A program made the position numbers and the translations under genes. The notes beneath the pieces are model-generated. The model saw only the letters and a program-made list of their open reading frames with translations. It had not been told where the DNA came from and searched no databases. A DNA stretch of 25,655 nt, from NCBI GenBank assembly GCA_000402775.1, contig AQSC01000042.1, positions 1-25,655 of the forward strand, written 5' to 3'. Positions 8,177-16,078 of the stretch are shown one piece after another. Positions within the stretch are counted from its first letter, which is position 1. The number at the start of each line of letters is the position of its first letter. Source of the DNA: Euryarchaeota archaeon SCGC AAA252-I15. Its GTDB lineage: Archaea > Altiarchaeota > Altiarchaeia > IMC4 > SCGC-AAA252-I15.

Positions 8177-9160
8177 TCACTTCTTGACGAACATCTCCCG
8201 AAGCTTGGCACCTACGACTTCGATCTTGAGTTTCGCATCATCCTCTCGCATCCTTTTCAAGTTGGGCATGCCGTCTTCACATTCACCAACCCACTCGTCT
8301 GCGAACTTGCCTGACTTAATGTCCTTGAGAATCCCCTTCATCGTCTCGCGGATTTCACCAGTAATTATCTCTTTCCCGCGGGTTCGGCCTCCATACTCGG
8401 CAGTGTTTGAAACACACTTCCACATGTACTCAAGCCCACCCTCCTGGATGAGATCAGTTATAAGCTTAAGCTCGTGCAAGACCTCGAAATACGCGATTTC
8501 GGGCTGATATCCCGCTTCAACAAGAGTGTCGAAAGACGCCTTGATAAGCTCGGTCACTCCACCGCACAAATCAACCTGCTCTCCGAAAAGGTCTGTCTCA
8601 GTTTCTTCAGGGAATGTCGTCTCAATAACCCCCGCTTTCGTCGAACCCAAAGCCTTCGCAATCGCAAGAACAATGTCTTTCGCCTTCCTGCTCGCATCCT
8701 GTTCGACCGCTATAAGTGCCGGAGTTCCAAAACCGTCAAGGTAAGTCTGGCGAACAAGAACGCCCGGGCCCTTAGGGGCTACCATGATTACGTCAACGTC
8801 TGCCGGCGGCTTAATTCGCTTAAAGCGGATGTTGAATCCGTGTGAAAACATGAGTGCTTTCCCAACCTTCATCTGGGGTGCTATCTCTTTTTCATACACT
8901 CCCCCCTGGTATTCGTCAGGGATTAAAATGTGTACTACATCTGCTTTGGAAGCGGCCTCAGAGATTGGGTAGACTTCGAATCCATCCTCCCTCGCCTTTT
9001 TAGCGGATTCGTCCTCGATCGATCCTATGATTACGTTTACTCCAGAGTCGCGCATATTTTGCGCTTGCGCTCCTCCCTGGTTTCCGTATCCTATAATCGC
9101 AATTGTTTTCCCTTCTAACACGCTTAAATCAGCGTCGTCATCGTAATAAATTTGTGCCAT
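8177..9160 (-). CDS. ilvC: Ketol-acid reductoisomerase (class I)
   Basis: 327 residues starting at the ATG at 9160, which has GGGTGAT just upstream; a longer open frame to 9412 is upstream noise running over the CBS gene. The enzyme converts acetolactate to dihydroxy-isovalerate (and the isoleucine analogue) with NAD(P)H and Mg2+, in branched-chain amino acid synthesis. The Rossmann motif is GYGNQG (24-29), followed by NMRDSG. The metal ligands fall at D190, E194, E226 and E230, the usual class I positions, with SHGFN at 106-110. The cofactor loop after beta-2 is GSIEDES, rich in acidic residues, which suggests NADH use. No other ilv gene is present. It has its own promoter with an inverted repeat. 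Confidence 0.96.
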   Translation of the reverse strand: MAQIYYDDDADLSVLEGKTIAIIGYGNQGGAQAQNMRDSGVNVIIGSIEDESAKKAREDGFEVYPISEAASKADVVHILIPDEYQGGVYEKEIAPQMKVGKALMFSHGFNIRFKRIKPPADVDVIMVAPKGPGVLVRQTYLDGFGTPALIAVEQDASRKAKDIVLAIAKALGSTKAGVIETTFPEETETDLFGEQVDLCGGVTELIKASFDTLVEAGYQPEIAYFEVLHELKLITDLIQEGGLEYMWKCVSNTAEYGGRTRGKEIITGEIRETMKGILKDIKSGKFADEWVGECEDGMPNLKRMREDDAKLKIEVVGAKLREMFVKK

Positions 9161-9191
9161 AATTAAATCACCCATAATTTTTTGAGTAAGC

Positions 9192-9222
9192 ATTTGGGAA
9201 CAATGGAATATAAATCCCAAAT
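9192..9222 (-). promoter_or_regulatory. ilvC TATA box inside an 8-bp perfect inverted repeat
   Basis: ATTTGGGA, 15 bases, then TCCCAAAT form a perfect 8-bp inverted repeat. On the minus strand the spacer contains TTTATATT (9214-9207), about 47-54 bases before the ilvC ATG, a suitable distance for a TATA box with a ~20-base leader carrying the ribosome-binding site. A dimeric regulator bound here would cover the TATA box, which fits repression. The right arm touches the stop codon of the upstream CBS gene. Confidence 0.55.
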
Positions 9223-9620
9223 CAACCCTTATTTTCGTGGTATTGCACTGCAAAAGCCCTGAATATATCGCTGTTTGAAACAAGTCCCACAAGGTCGTGT
9301 CCATCGTGTACTGGAAACCTTCTAATGTCCATTCGAACCATAAGTTTTGCGATTGAAACAACATCATCGTCGGGGTGTACTGTAAGTATTGGAGAAGACA
9401 TGACTGTAGCAATCTTGGTCTTTCTTGGATCCAGGTTCTTCACAATAATCCTTTTGATGATGTCCTTTCTCGTGATGATTCCATAATCATCTTCACCACC
9501 AACTTTATCGACAATCAAGCTTGTAATGTGAAGCTCAAGCATACGATCAATGGCTTCCGCAACCGTCTTATGCGACTCAATCTTTTCCACTCCCGTCGTC
9601 ATTATCTCATTCACTTTCAT
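9222..9620 (-). CDS. Two-CBS-domain (Bateman) protein
   Basis: 132 residues starting at the ATG at 9620, chosen because GAGGTGAT sits just upstream; an in-frame GTG three codons earlier falls inside that site. Two CBS motifs fill the protein: MKVNEIMTTGVEKI...YGIITRKDIIKRI (~1-60) and IATVMSSPILTV...LVGLVSNSDIFRAF (~68-128). Stand-alone CBS pairs bind adenine nucleotides such as AMP or ATP and act as energy sensors. Its place right behind the ATP synthase genes, with an 11-base gap to the upstream small gene, would suit a nucleotide-sensing role, but that is inference. Confidence 0.85.
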   Translation of the reverse strand: MKVNEIMTTGVEKIESHKTVAEAIDRMLELHITSLIVDKVGGEDDYGIITRKDIIKRIIVKNLDPRKTKIATVMSSPILTVHPDDDVVSIAKLMVRMDIRRFPVHDGHDLVGLVSNSDIFRAFAVQYHENKG

Positions 9621-9631
9621 GTTAATCACCT

Positions 9632-9934
9632 CTATATTCCGTCAAAATCATGAAACGAGGTTAGATGGCGTCTATCCTTCAGAGCCAGCATACCCCTTGA
9701 AGACGCTTCAAGCCTTCTGTAAGCTCGAAGATCAGTAAGCTTTTTCCTAACATCCTTTAACTCATCCCTTGATTTGTCCATCAAATACTTTTCGAATTCA
9801 TCGTGAATTTTCTTAAGATGCCTGTCCTTATGGTATCTTTTCGCAAACTTATTAAATATTTTTTCTGTTTCAGCCAGGTTGTCTGCATCAAGGCTTCTTA
9901 ATATGTCGCCGATAACAAAGTGGCTTGCAATCAT
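9632..9934 (-). CDS. Small helical protein of unknown function, ATP synthase operon
   Basis: 100 residues, not recognised. It starts inside the stop of atpD (ATGA overlap), so it is translationally coupled to the ATP synthase operon. The composition is charged and helical (LAETEKIFNKFAKRYHKDRHLKKIHDEFEKYLMDK), with no membrane segment, Cys cluster or nucleotide motif. It ends in TAG, two codons before an in-frame TGA that overlaps the ribosome-binding site of the CBS gene. It could be an accessory or regulatory factor of the enzyme, but only the operon position supports that. Confidence 0.65.
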   Translation of the reverse strand: MIASHFVIGDILRSLDADNLAETEKIFNKFAKRYHKDRHLKKIHDEFEKYLMDKSRDELKDVRKKLTDLRAYRRLEASSRGMLALKDRRHLTSFHDFDGI

Positions 9935-10578
9935 GAGCCCAACCTCCCCCTCTTCTTTTTCATAATCTTGAGTCTGAAGAAGTTTTCCCTGTTAATCTCT
10001 TCGAGTCTGAGGGTAATATACTTTTCGGTTGCGTGAAGTTTCGGGATAATATTACGCTCCAATGCATTCACTCTCCGGCGTGTTTTGCGGGTTTCATCGG
10101 AAAGGGTTTTTAATGACGCCTCCATCCCAGCAAGCTCCACGAGCTTGGATAAAGTCTTTTCCCATTCACCGCTCGCCTCCTCAATTAGAGGAGACGTAAA
10201 AGCCAGTCCAAAACCCCTCTCATCGGCTTTGCGCGTTACGTCTTCAAGTTCGAATTCAGAAACGTTCACGCCCATAATATTCTTCGAGGAGACAGCAAAC
10301 TGCATGTCCCTTTGGGCTGCGATTGCCGCTGAGGAGACCTCAAACACTCCGGCCGAAGAATAAGCCTTCGAGAGAATTTTCCTGGAATTTAACAGCTGGA
10401 CCTGGGATTCTGAAGCAACATCCAAGGCCTTTTTCGCATAATTCATAAACTCCATTGCAAGAGCATCCCGTTTTTCCTTTAAAAGCTTGTGGCCTTTTTC
10501 AGCCAGAGAAATCTTCTTCCTTAAAAGGAGAAGTTCCATTCGCGTGGGATTCACACCCTCAACAGTTTCCTCGGCCAT
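9931..10578 (-). CDS. atpD: A-type ATP synthase subunit D (central stalk)
   Basis: 215 residues. Subunit D is the long coiled-coil shaft that turns inside the A3B3 head. The conserved N-terminus is present (VNPTRMELLLLRKKISLAEKGHKLLKEKRDAL), as is the C-terminal helix (TRRRVNALERNIIPKLHATEKYITLRLEEINRENFFRLKIMKKK). It overlaps the end of atpB by 20 bases, which argues for coupled translation. Length matches the family (~205-215). Confidence 0.95.
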   Translation of the reverse strand: MAEETVEGVNPTRMELLLLRKKISLAEKGHKLLKEKRDALAMEFMNYAKKALDVASESQVQLLNSRKILSKAYSSAGVFEVSSAAIAAQRDMQFAVSSKNIMGVNVSEFELEDVTRKADERGFGLAFTSPLIEEASGEWEKTLSKLVELAGMEASLKTLSDETRKTRRRVNALERNIIPKLHATEKYITLRLEEINRENFFRLKIMKKKRGRLGS

Positions 10579-11959
10579 CCTTTAACCTTTCGGGATGATA
10601 TTTTTCGATGAATTTATCATTAATTCTCTTTAGCTCCCGTTCAGGTAACACTGAGAGAAGATCCCATCCAATAGATAGTGTTTGGGCTATTGTGCGGTCT
10701 TGATAGTAGTCTTGGTTAGTAAATTCCGCCTCGAATCTTTCGGTGAATTCTAGAAACTTCACGTCTTTTTCTGTTAACGCTTCTTCTCCGACTACTGCGG
10801 CAAGGTCTCTTAAATCCCTGCCCGTCGCATACGCCGAGTAAAGCTGGTCTGAGACTTCCCTGTGGTCTTCACGGGTTCTCCCCTTTCCTATCCCATTTGC
10901 CATAAGCCTTGAAAGAGAGGGCAGTACGTCTACTGGGGGGTAGATGCCTTTCTGGTGCAGGCTCCGAGATAATACGAATTGTCCTTCAGTGATGTAGCCT
11001 GTGAGATCCGGTATTGGGTGCGTTATGTCGTCGTCTGGCATAGTCAACACCGGAATCTGGGTTATTGATCCGCCTCTGCCTCGAATTCTTCCCGCCCGCT
11101 CATATATTGAAGCAAGGTCCGTATACATGTATCCTGGGTATCCTCTCCTGCCTGGAACCTCCTCGCGGGCTGCGGAGACCTGCCTTAAAGCCTCACAATA
11201 GTTTGTCATGTCCGTAAGTATTACTAGAACCTGCATACCTTGCTCGTGTGCTAAGTATTCCGCCGAAGTTAAGGCAACCCTTGGCGTTATGATCCTCTCC
11301 ACTGCCGGATCGTTTGCAAGGTTTAAGTAGAATACAATGTTTTCGCTTGCCCCAGTCTTTTCGAATTCTCTTCTGAAAAAGGATGCCTCATCGTTTGTGA
11401 TTCCCATGGCCGCGAAAACTACTGCGAATTCGTCCTCCCTCCCCAAAACCTTTGCTTGACGTGCTATCTGGGCTGCGAGCTTGTTGTGGGGGAGTCCCGC
11501 CCCGGAAAATATCGGGAGTTTTTGCCCTCTCACCAGCGTGTTCATCCCGTCTATAGTTGATATTCCCGTTTGTATGAAGTCTCTCGGGTATTCTCTTGAC
11601 GAGGGGTTTATCGGGTATCCGTTTAAGTCTAGTTTGTCTTGGGGTATTATTGCTGGTTTCCCGTCTATGGGCCTTCCTGAACCGTCGAAGACTCTTCCCA
11701 AAACGTCAGTTGAGACTGGGACGTGAAGAGTATCCCCCAAGAAAGTCACTCTCGTCTCCTTTGAGTCCAGGCCACTCGTGTTTTCGAAAACCTGGATTAT
11801 TGCCTTATCCTTTAGAGCATCCAACACTTGCCCGCGTTTCACCTCTCCCTTCGGATCCCTGATTTTCACTATCTCCCCGTATTTCACATTCAGGGTTTTC
11901 TCTACGACAAGCAGCGGCCCGTAAACGTCCGATACAGTATTGTATTCAATGTTAGTCAT
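10559..11959 (-). CDS. atpB: A-type ATP synthase subunit B (non-catalytic head subunit)
   Basis: 466 residues, normal for the family. It alternates with A in the hexameric head and carries regulatory rather than catalytic nucleotide sites. Signatures: EYNTVSDVYGPLLVVEKT near the N-terminus, the degenerate P-loop region SGAGLPHNKLAAQIARQA, VLVILTDMTNYCEALRQVSAAREEVPGRRGYPGY, and the C-terminal SIGWDLLSVLPERELKRI. The ATG overlaps the atpA stop by eight bases. Confidence 0.97.
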   Translation of the reverse strand: MTNIEYNTVSDVYGPLLVVEKTLNVKYGEIVKIRDPKGEVKRGQVLDALKDKAIIQVFENTSGLDSKETRVTFLGDTLHVPVSTDVLGRVFDGSGRPIDGKPAIIPQDKLDLNGYPINPSSREYPRDFIQTGISTIDGMNTLVRGQKLPIFSGAGLPHNKLAAQIARQAKVLGREDEFAVVFAAMGITNDEASFFRREFEKTGASENIVFYLNLANDPAVERIITPRVALTSAEYLAHEQGMQVLVILTDMTNYCEALRQVSAAREEVPGRRGYPGYMYTDLASIYERAGRIRGRGGSITQIPVLTMPDDDITHPIPDLTGYITEGQFVLSRSLHQKGIYPPVDVLPSLSRLMANGIGKGRTREDHREVSDQLYSAYATGRDLRDLAAVVGEEALTEKDVKFLEFTERFEAEFTNQDYYQDRTIAQTLSIGWDLLSVLPERELKRINDKFIEKYHPERLKDGRGNC

Positions 11960-13679
11960 TTGAAAGCTTATTAATTTTTTTCAGGATATTATTGATTAAT
12001 GAATCGAATTCCTTTTCTCTTGTGTATTTCATCTTCGCGATTTCTTCAACAACGTCATTTGAAAGTATTGAATCCAACTCAACACCGTCTTTCAAGGCGA
12101 TCATACCCTTCTCATAAAAAGACAATATTGCACTCAACATCTTGTGTTGTTTCTCAAGACTACAGTAAGTATCGACTTCATGGTAAGCATTCTGCTGTAA
12201 AAAGTCTTCACGCACCATCTTAGACGCCTCGAGAACAATCCTCTCGGCGGGTGGAAGAGCATCAGATCCGACAAGCTGCACGATCTCTAACAGCTCTGCC
12301 TCCCTCTGAAGCAGTGACAGTGCCTCATCTCTTTTCTCGTCGAAACCTTCCCCAATATTCTCGTCATACCATACCTTCAAAGGTTCAAAATACAGTGAAT
12401 AGCTTTTAAACCAGTTTATCGAGGGAAAGTGTCGTCTGTCTGCGAGTCTAGCATCCAAACCCCAGAATACCCTCACAATCCTCAAGGTGTTTTGAGTGAC
12501 CGGCTCGGAGAAATCACCTCCAGGCGGAGAAACAGCCCCGATTATCGACGTCGACCCAACAAGATTATTTCCAATGCAATTTACCCTGCCAGCCCGCTCG
12601 TAGAATGCGCTAAGCCTCTCTGAAAGATACGCCGGGTAACCTTCTTCGCCTGGTATTTCTTCAAGCCTTCCCGAAATCTCCCGTAAGGCTTCAGCCCACC
12701 TTGACGTCGAGTCCGCCATAAGGGCCGCATCAAAACCCATATCCCTGAAGTATTCCGCTATAGTAATCCCAGTATACACTGACGCTTCTCTCGCCGCGAC
12801 CGGCATGTTAGAAGTGTTCGCAATAAGCACCGTCCGCTCCATCAAGAGTTTCCCGCTTTTCGGATCAGTAAGCTTAGGGAACTCGTCTATCACTTCTGTC
12901 ATCTCGTTTCCGCGCTCCCCACAACCCACATAAACTATTACGTCTGCGTCAGACCATTTCGCAAGCTGGTGTTGAGTAATAGTCTTTCCAGAACCAAATG
13001 GTCCGGGTATTGCGGCAGTCCCGCCCTTCGCAAGCGGGAAGAAAGTGTCTAAAACCCTCTGCCCTGTAACAAGAGGAGTATCACAGTCAAGCCTTGATGC
13101 TATAGGCCTTGGTTTTTTAACAGGCCAAGTGTGGTAGAGCTTAAGCTCTTTTTTTGAGTCTAATCTACAGACTACGTCTTCCACTGTATGTTTACCCGCG
13201 TTTATCTCAACTACTTTTCCTGATATTTTTGGAGGTACCAGGATCTTGTGTTTTATCACTTCAGTTTCCTGGACCTCGCCGAAAATCATACCGTCCGAAA
13301 TAAAATCATTCTTCTTAACGGTCGGGGTAAAATCCCACTTCTTCTTCCGATCTAACGCGTCTGCTGAAGAACCCCTTAAGATGTAATCTCCGACGTCGTT
13401 TTTTATGACCTCAAGCGGCCTTTGAATACCGTCGTAAATCGTCTTTAAAAGCCCGGGCCCAAGTTCTACGGATAAGGGTTTCCCAGTTCCTAAAACAGGT
13501 TCTCCCGGAGCTATGCCGCTTGTGTCTTCATAGACTTGTATTGAGGCTTGGTCTCCCGCAATTTTAATTATCTCACCCATAAGTTTCTGGCTGCCGACGT
13601 AGACTACGTCGTACATGCGGTTCCCGCGCATGCCGTCCGCCTCAACGAGCGGTCCTGAAACCCTGATTATTTCCGCCAT
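11952..13679 (-). CDS. atpA: A-type ATP synthase catalytic subunit A
   Basis: 575 residues, slightly below the usual ~580-590. It is the catalytic head subunit that makes ATP from ADP and phosphate. The P-loop GPFGSGKT is at 226-233, followed by VGCGERGNEMTEV with the catalytic Glu of GER. The archaeal/vacuolar non-homologous insertion lies between ~110 and 190. DSTSRWAEALREISGRLEEIPGEEGYPAYL is intact. No intein is present at the P-loop, a common intein site. It starts one base after atpF. Confidence 0.97.
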   Translation of the reverse strand: MAEIIRVSGPLVEADGMRGNRMYDVVYVGSQKLMGEIIKIAGDQASIQVYEDTSGIAPGEPVLGTGKPLSVELGPGLLKTIYDGIQRPLEVIKNDVGDYILRGSSADALDRKKKWDFTPTVKKNDFISDGMIFGEVQETEVIKHKILVPPKISGKVVEINAGKHTVEDVVCRLDSKKELKLYHTWPVKKPRPIASRLDCDTPLVTGQRVLDTFFPLAKGGTAAIPGPFGSGKTITQHQLAKWSDADVIVYVGCGERGNEMTEVIDEFPKLTDPKSGKLLMERTVLIANTSNMPVAAREASVYTGITIAEYFRDMGFDAALMADSTSRWAEALREISGRLEEIPGEEGYPAYLSERLSAFYERAGRVNCIGNNLVGSTSIIGAVSPPGGDFSEPVTQNTLRIVRVFWGLDARLADRRHFPSINWFKSYSLYFEPLKVWYDENIGEGFDEKRDEALSLLQREAELLEIVQLVGSDALPPAERIVLEASKMVREDFLQQNAYHEVDTYCSLEKQHKMLSAILSFYEKGMIALKDGVELDSILSNDVVEEIAKMKYTREKEFDSLINNILKKINKLSND

Positions 13680-13680
13680 C

Positions 13681-13974
13681 TTACAAGTTGAATCCTATCG
13701 TGTCTTTCACAATATTGTTGATTTCCGAGTATTCATCGTCTTCTCTGATTGATACAGTGTGGATTACCTTATCTTTTGCGTTCAACGTTTTTTTCTTATC
13801 CCCTAAAATTTTTAACGCAGATTCAGACATTAAGACTAATCCTTTGAAATTTTTAAGTTTTCCAAAGACTTCCTCTGTGTTTTCCCGGCTGATGTTTTCG
13901 ATATTCTTCAAGCCCCCTAGCATAAAGCCGGCGCACTCTTCTCTCTCACCCACGAAAACGATCCCACCCTCCAT
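13681..13974 (-). CDS. atpF: A-type ATP synthase subunit F
   Basis: 97 residues from the ATG at 13974, which shares a base with the atpC stop (TGATG). A TTG one codon earlier is a possible but less likely start. Subunit F sits with D and C in the central stalk and modulates ATP hydrolysis. The small alpha/beta fold is recognisable: GGIVFVGEREECAGFMLGGL, then GLVLMSESALKIL. Length matches the family (~100). Confidence 0.9.
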   Translation of the reverse strand: MEGGIVFVGEREECAGFMLGGLKNIENISRENTEEVFGKLKNFKGLVLMSESALKILGDKKKTLNAKDKVIHTVSIREDDEYSEINNIVKDTIGFNL

Positions 13975-15026
13975 CAAACATACTCCCCCGAAATAAGTGA
14001 TTTCGTCTCGTCTAGACTTAACCCCTCTTTTTTGGATAAGATTATTGCTCTAAGCGTTTTTATTTCCAGCATCTTGCGCTCCATGAAATAGGCTGCCGAG
14101 TAAATGCTTAACGGATTTAACACGGACTTGTCTTTGACGTAATTTATGAGATATGAGTGGGTAATCTTTTCAATTGAATTAATGTTTCCCTCCTCAGTAA
14201 AACTCTTTAAAACAAGTTTAACTAAATCTCTGTAATCTGTGAAAGAAAAATAAGTTGAAAGCTCTTCGATCTCGAGCTTTCCAGCATTCATCAAGAAATC
14301 CCTGCCTAGCCGCCCTGCCCCTAAGACCACATATTTTTCAGGTTCTATCCCGTAATTCGCACACAAGAAAAGCGTTTTAATATTGAATAGGTCGGATCTT
14401 AACCCCACAATATCTCCGAGAACACCGTCTTTCAGTTTATTGACGTATCTTTTATAGAATACTGAGTCGACAAAAGACTCAAGTATCTCAAGGTTTCCAC
14501 TGGACTCGTATTCACTTAAAACATCATTGAAAAACTCGTCTTCCACAAAGCCGACGTCTATTAAAAAATTGGCCATGGAACCACTTGCATAAGATATTTC
14601 AAAGTCATCGACTGCAAGCTTTCCCAGAGGATTAACATAAAACCTCACATTCCTCCAACTCATATTCTGGTGTAATCCCCGAATCAAAGTCTTAACGTTT
14701 GAGTGATCCCAGAAACCCGAATAATAAAATCTTATAGACTCGCCGTCAAGTCCCGGAGTAAGCCCCACCACATCCTCAAACACATCCTCAAGATGGGCAA
14801 ACAGCCTTCGCTCAAGCTCGATGTTTTCGTATTCCCCCACCTTAAGTCCGCTTAAGTATCTTTCATAGTCGGTCGATTCAAGTGAGGCTAAAACTTCATT
14901 GTCGCTTCTAGACTGGATTAAAGAATCAATCTCTCTAGAGGATAGGAGCTTTCCAATAAGCCCTGACACTCGCCCGTAAAGGTAGGCGTAGTCTGATACG
15001 TTCCCCGCCATAGCTGCAGAATTCAT
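13974..15026 (-). CDS. atpC: A-type ATP synthase subunit C
   Basis: 350 residues, typical. This funnel-shaped, mostly helical protein couples the central stalk to the membrane K ring. Recognisable stretches: YLYGRVSGLIGKLLS near the start, GEYENIELERRLFAHLEDVFEDVV, YYSGFWDHSNVKTLIRGL, and AAYFMERKMLEIKTLRAI near the end. The start is three bases after the TAG of atpE and in the same frame, so only that stop keeps E and C apart. Confidence 0.92.
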   Translation of the reverse strand: MNSAAMAGNVSDYAYLYGRVSGLIGKLLSSREIDSLIQSRSDNEVLASLESTDYERYLSGLKVGEYENIELERRLFAHLEDVFEDVVGLTPGLDGESIRFYYSGFWDHSNVKTLIRGLHQNMSWRNVRFYVNPLGKLAVDDFEISYASGSMANFLIDVGFVEDEFFNDVLSEYESSGNLEILESFVDSVFYKRYVNKLKDGVLGDIVGLRSDLFNIKTLFLCANYGIEPEKYVVLGAGRLGRDFLMNAGKLEIEELSTYFSFTDYRDLVKLVLKSFTEEGNINSIEKITHSYLINYVKDKSVLNPLSIYSAAYFMERKMLEIKTLRAIILSKKEGLSLDETKSLISGEYV

Positions 15027-15029
15027 CCC

Positions 15030-15581
15030 CTAACCCCAAATCATCTTGTTTAAAGTATGTTCGTGTTGCTCTCTAAGATTTTCCAGCACGGTTTTAAGGC
15101 GCTTGTCGATTTTACGAAATCCATCCTTGGATTGTATAATAACTCCAAAATCCGTGAAGCCCCCTTTTTTCACTTCGAATTTTTGTGGGACAAGCTTTTT
15201 ATATTTATCAGCCACAAGGACAACCGGATCATCACCAACAGCACTCGCATCTCCTAAAAGCAATTCAATGACCTTCTTTTTACTGGATTCGGAAAGTTTT
15301 TCAATATCTGATTCTATCTCCAAGAATAACCCATCCAAAAGCCCTATCTTCTCCTTTAACGCAGAAACCCTGGCTGAAATCCGGGCTCCCCCGATTATTT
15401 TCCGGGAAATTAAGACCGACTTTCTGTCGGCTTCGGATAAAATATTTTCAGTTTCCTCTGACAGCTTGTCTTTAATGCGGTCTTCAACCTCTTCCAGTTC
15501 GGAAAGTATTTCCTCCTCTACTTTCCTTACGTCTTCCTCAGCGTCTTTAAGGATTTTCCCCGAAAGTTTAGACTCACCCAT
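15030..15581 (-). CDS. atpE: A-type ATP synthase subunit E (peripheral stalk)
   Basis: 183 residues. The N-terminal half is a long charged coiled coil (KILKDAEEDVRKVEEEILSELEEVEDRIKDKL), and the C-terminal half is the globular domain that grips the head (VVLVADKYKKLVP...GGFTDFGVIIQSKDG). With subunit H it forms the peripheral stalk. Length fits the family (~180-200). It ends in TAG (15032-15030). Confidence 0.9.
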   Translation of the reverse strand: MGESKLSGKILKDAEEDVRKVEEEILSELEEVEDRIKDKLSEETENILSEADRKSVLISRKIIGGARISARVSALKEKIGLLDGLFLEIESDIEKLSESSKKKVIELLLGDASAVGDDPVVLVADKYKKLVPQKFEVKKGGFTDFGVIIQSKDGFRKIDKRLKTVLENLREQHEHTLNKMIWG

Positions 15582-15587
15582 CCTAGC

Positions 15588-16067
15588 TTAGAAAACTTTG
15601 GCCGAAACGAGCAACAGTATCGATATGACGAAACCGAATAGTGCCGCGATCTCCGGCATGACGATGAACACCAGGACTTTACCCCGTACTTTCTCGTTTT
15701 TCGCTACAGCTCCAATAGAGGCTGCTGCGACTTTACCTTGAGGTATCGCTGAAAGCCCTGTGAAACCGACGATTATTCCAGCAACGATGGAGATCAGTCC
15801 CTTTTCAAGGGTCATGTTACCGCCCATAATGCCCACAACAATCAAGATGGCTATGATAAAACCGTATACAACCTGAGTTTGAGGTAATGATTCAAGTATT
15901 AGTGCAGAAGAAAAATTTTTCTCGTCTTCGGCGGTAACTCCTGCTGCGGCATTCCCTGATATTCCAAGCCCTTTCGCTGAAGAAATCCCCGAGACCACGA
16001 TAGCTATCATGGCTCCGGCACATGCCAAAACAGTCCCTGATGCCAGGGTGTCAATTAATAAACTCAT
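15588..16067 (-). CDS. atpK: A-type ATP synthase membrane rotor subunit K, two-hairpin, Na+-type
   Basis: 159 residues, four membrane helices, so two fused c-hairpins per subunit. The Na+ ligands known from Enterococcus hirae NtpK are all present at the same numbers: L61, T64 and Q65 in SLPQTQVVYGF, Q110 in IPQGK, and E139 in MPEIAALFGF; Y68 is kept too. Helix 2 lacks a carboxylate of its own (Q63), so each four-helix subunit has one ion site, as in V-type ATPases and in Pyrococcus/Thermococcus K subunits. This predicts Na+ coupling with few ions per turn. The ribosome-binding site GGTGAT overlaps the stop region of atpI. Confidence 0.93.
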   Translation of the reverse strand: MSLLIDTLASGTVLACAGAMIAIVVSGISSAKGLGISGNAAAGVTAEDEKNFSSALILESLPQTQVVYGFIIAILIVVGIMGGNMTLEKGLISIVAGIIVGFTGLSAIPQGKVAAASIGAVAKNEKVRGKVLVFIVMPEIAALFGFVISILLLVSAKVF

Positions 16068-16078
16068 CGTTTAATCAC

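Noticed and set aside
9161..9412. Longer N-terminus of ilvC
   Set aside because: The extra residues do not resemble KARI, overlap the CBS gene and its stop, and run through the ilvC promoter; the ATG at 9160 has a good ribosome-binding site.
7416..9934. General TAG reassignment to an amino acid across the window
   Set aside because: TAG ends five intact genes at sensible places, and reading through hisF or atpE would give implausible proteins.
11952..13679. Intein in atpA
   Set aside because: The P-loop region and the whole frame are contiguous at normal length, so no intein is present.
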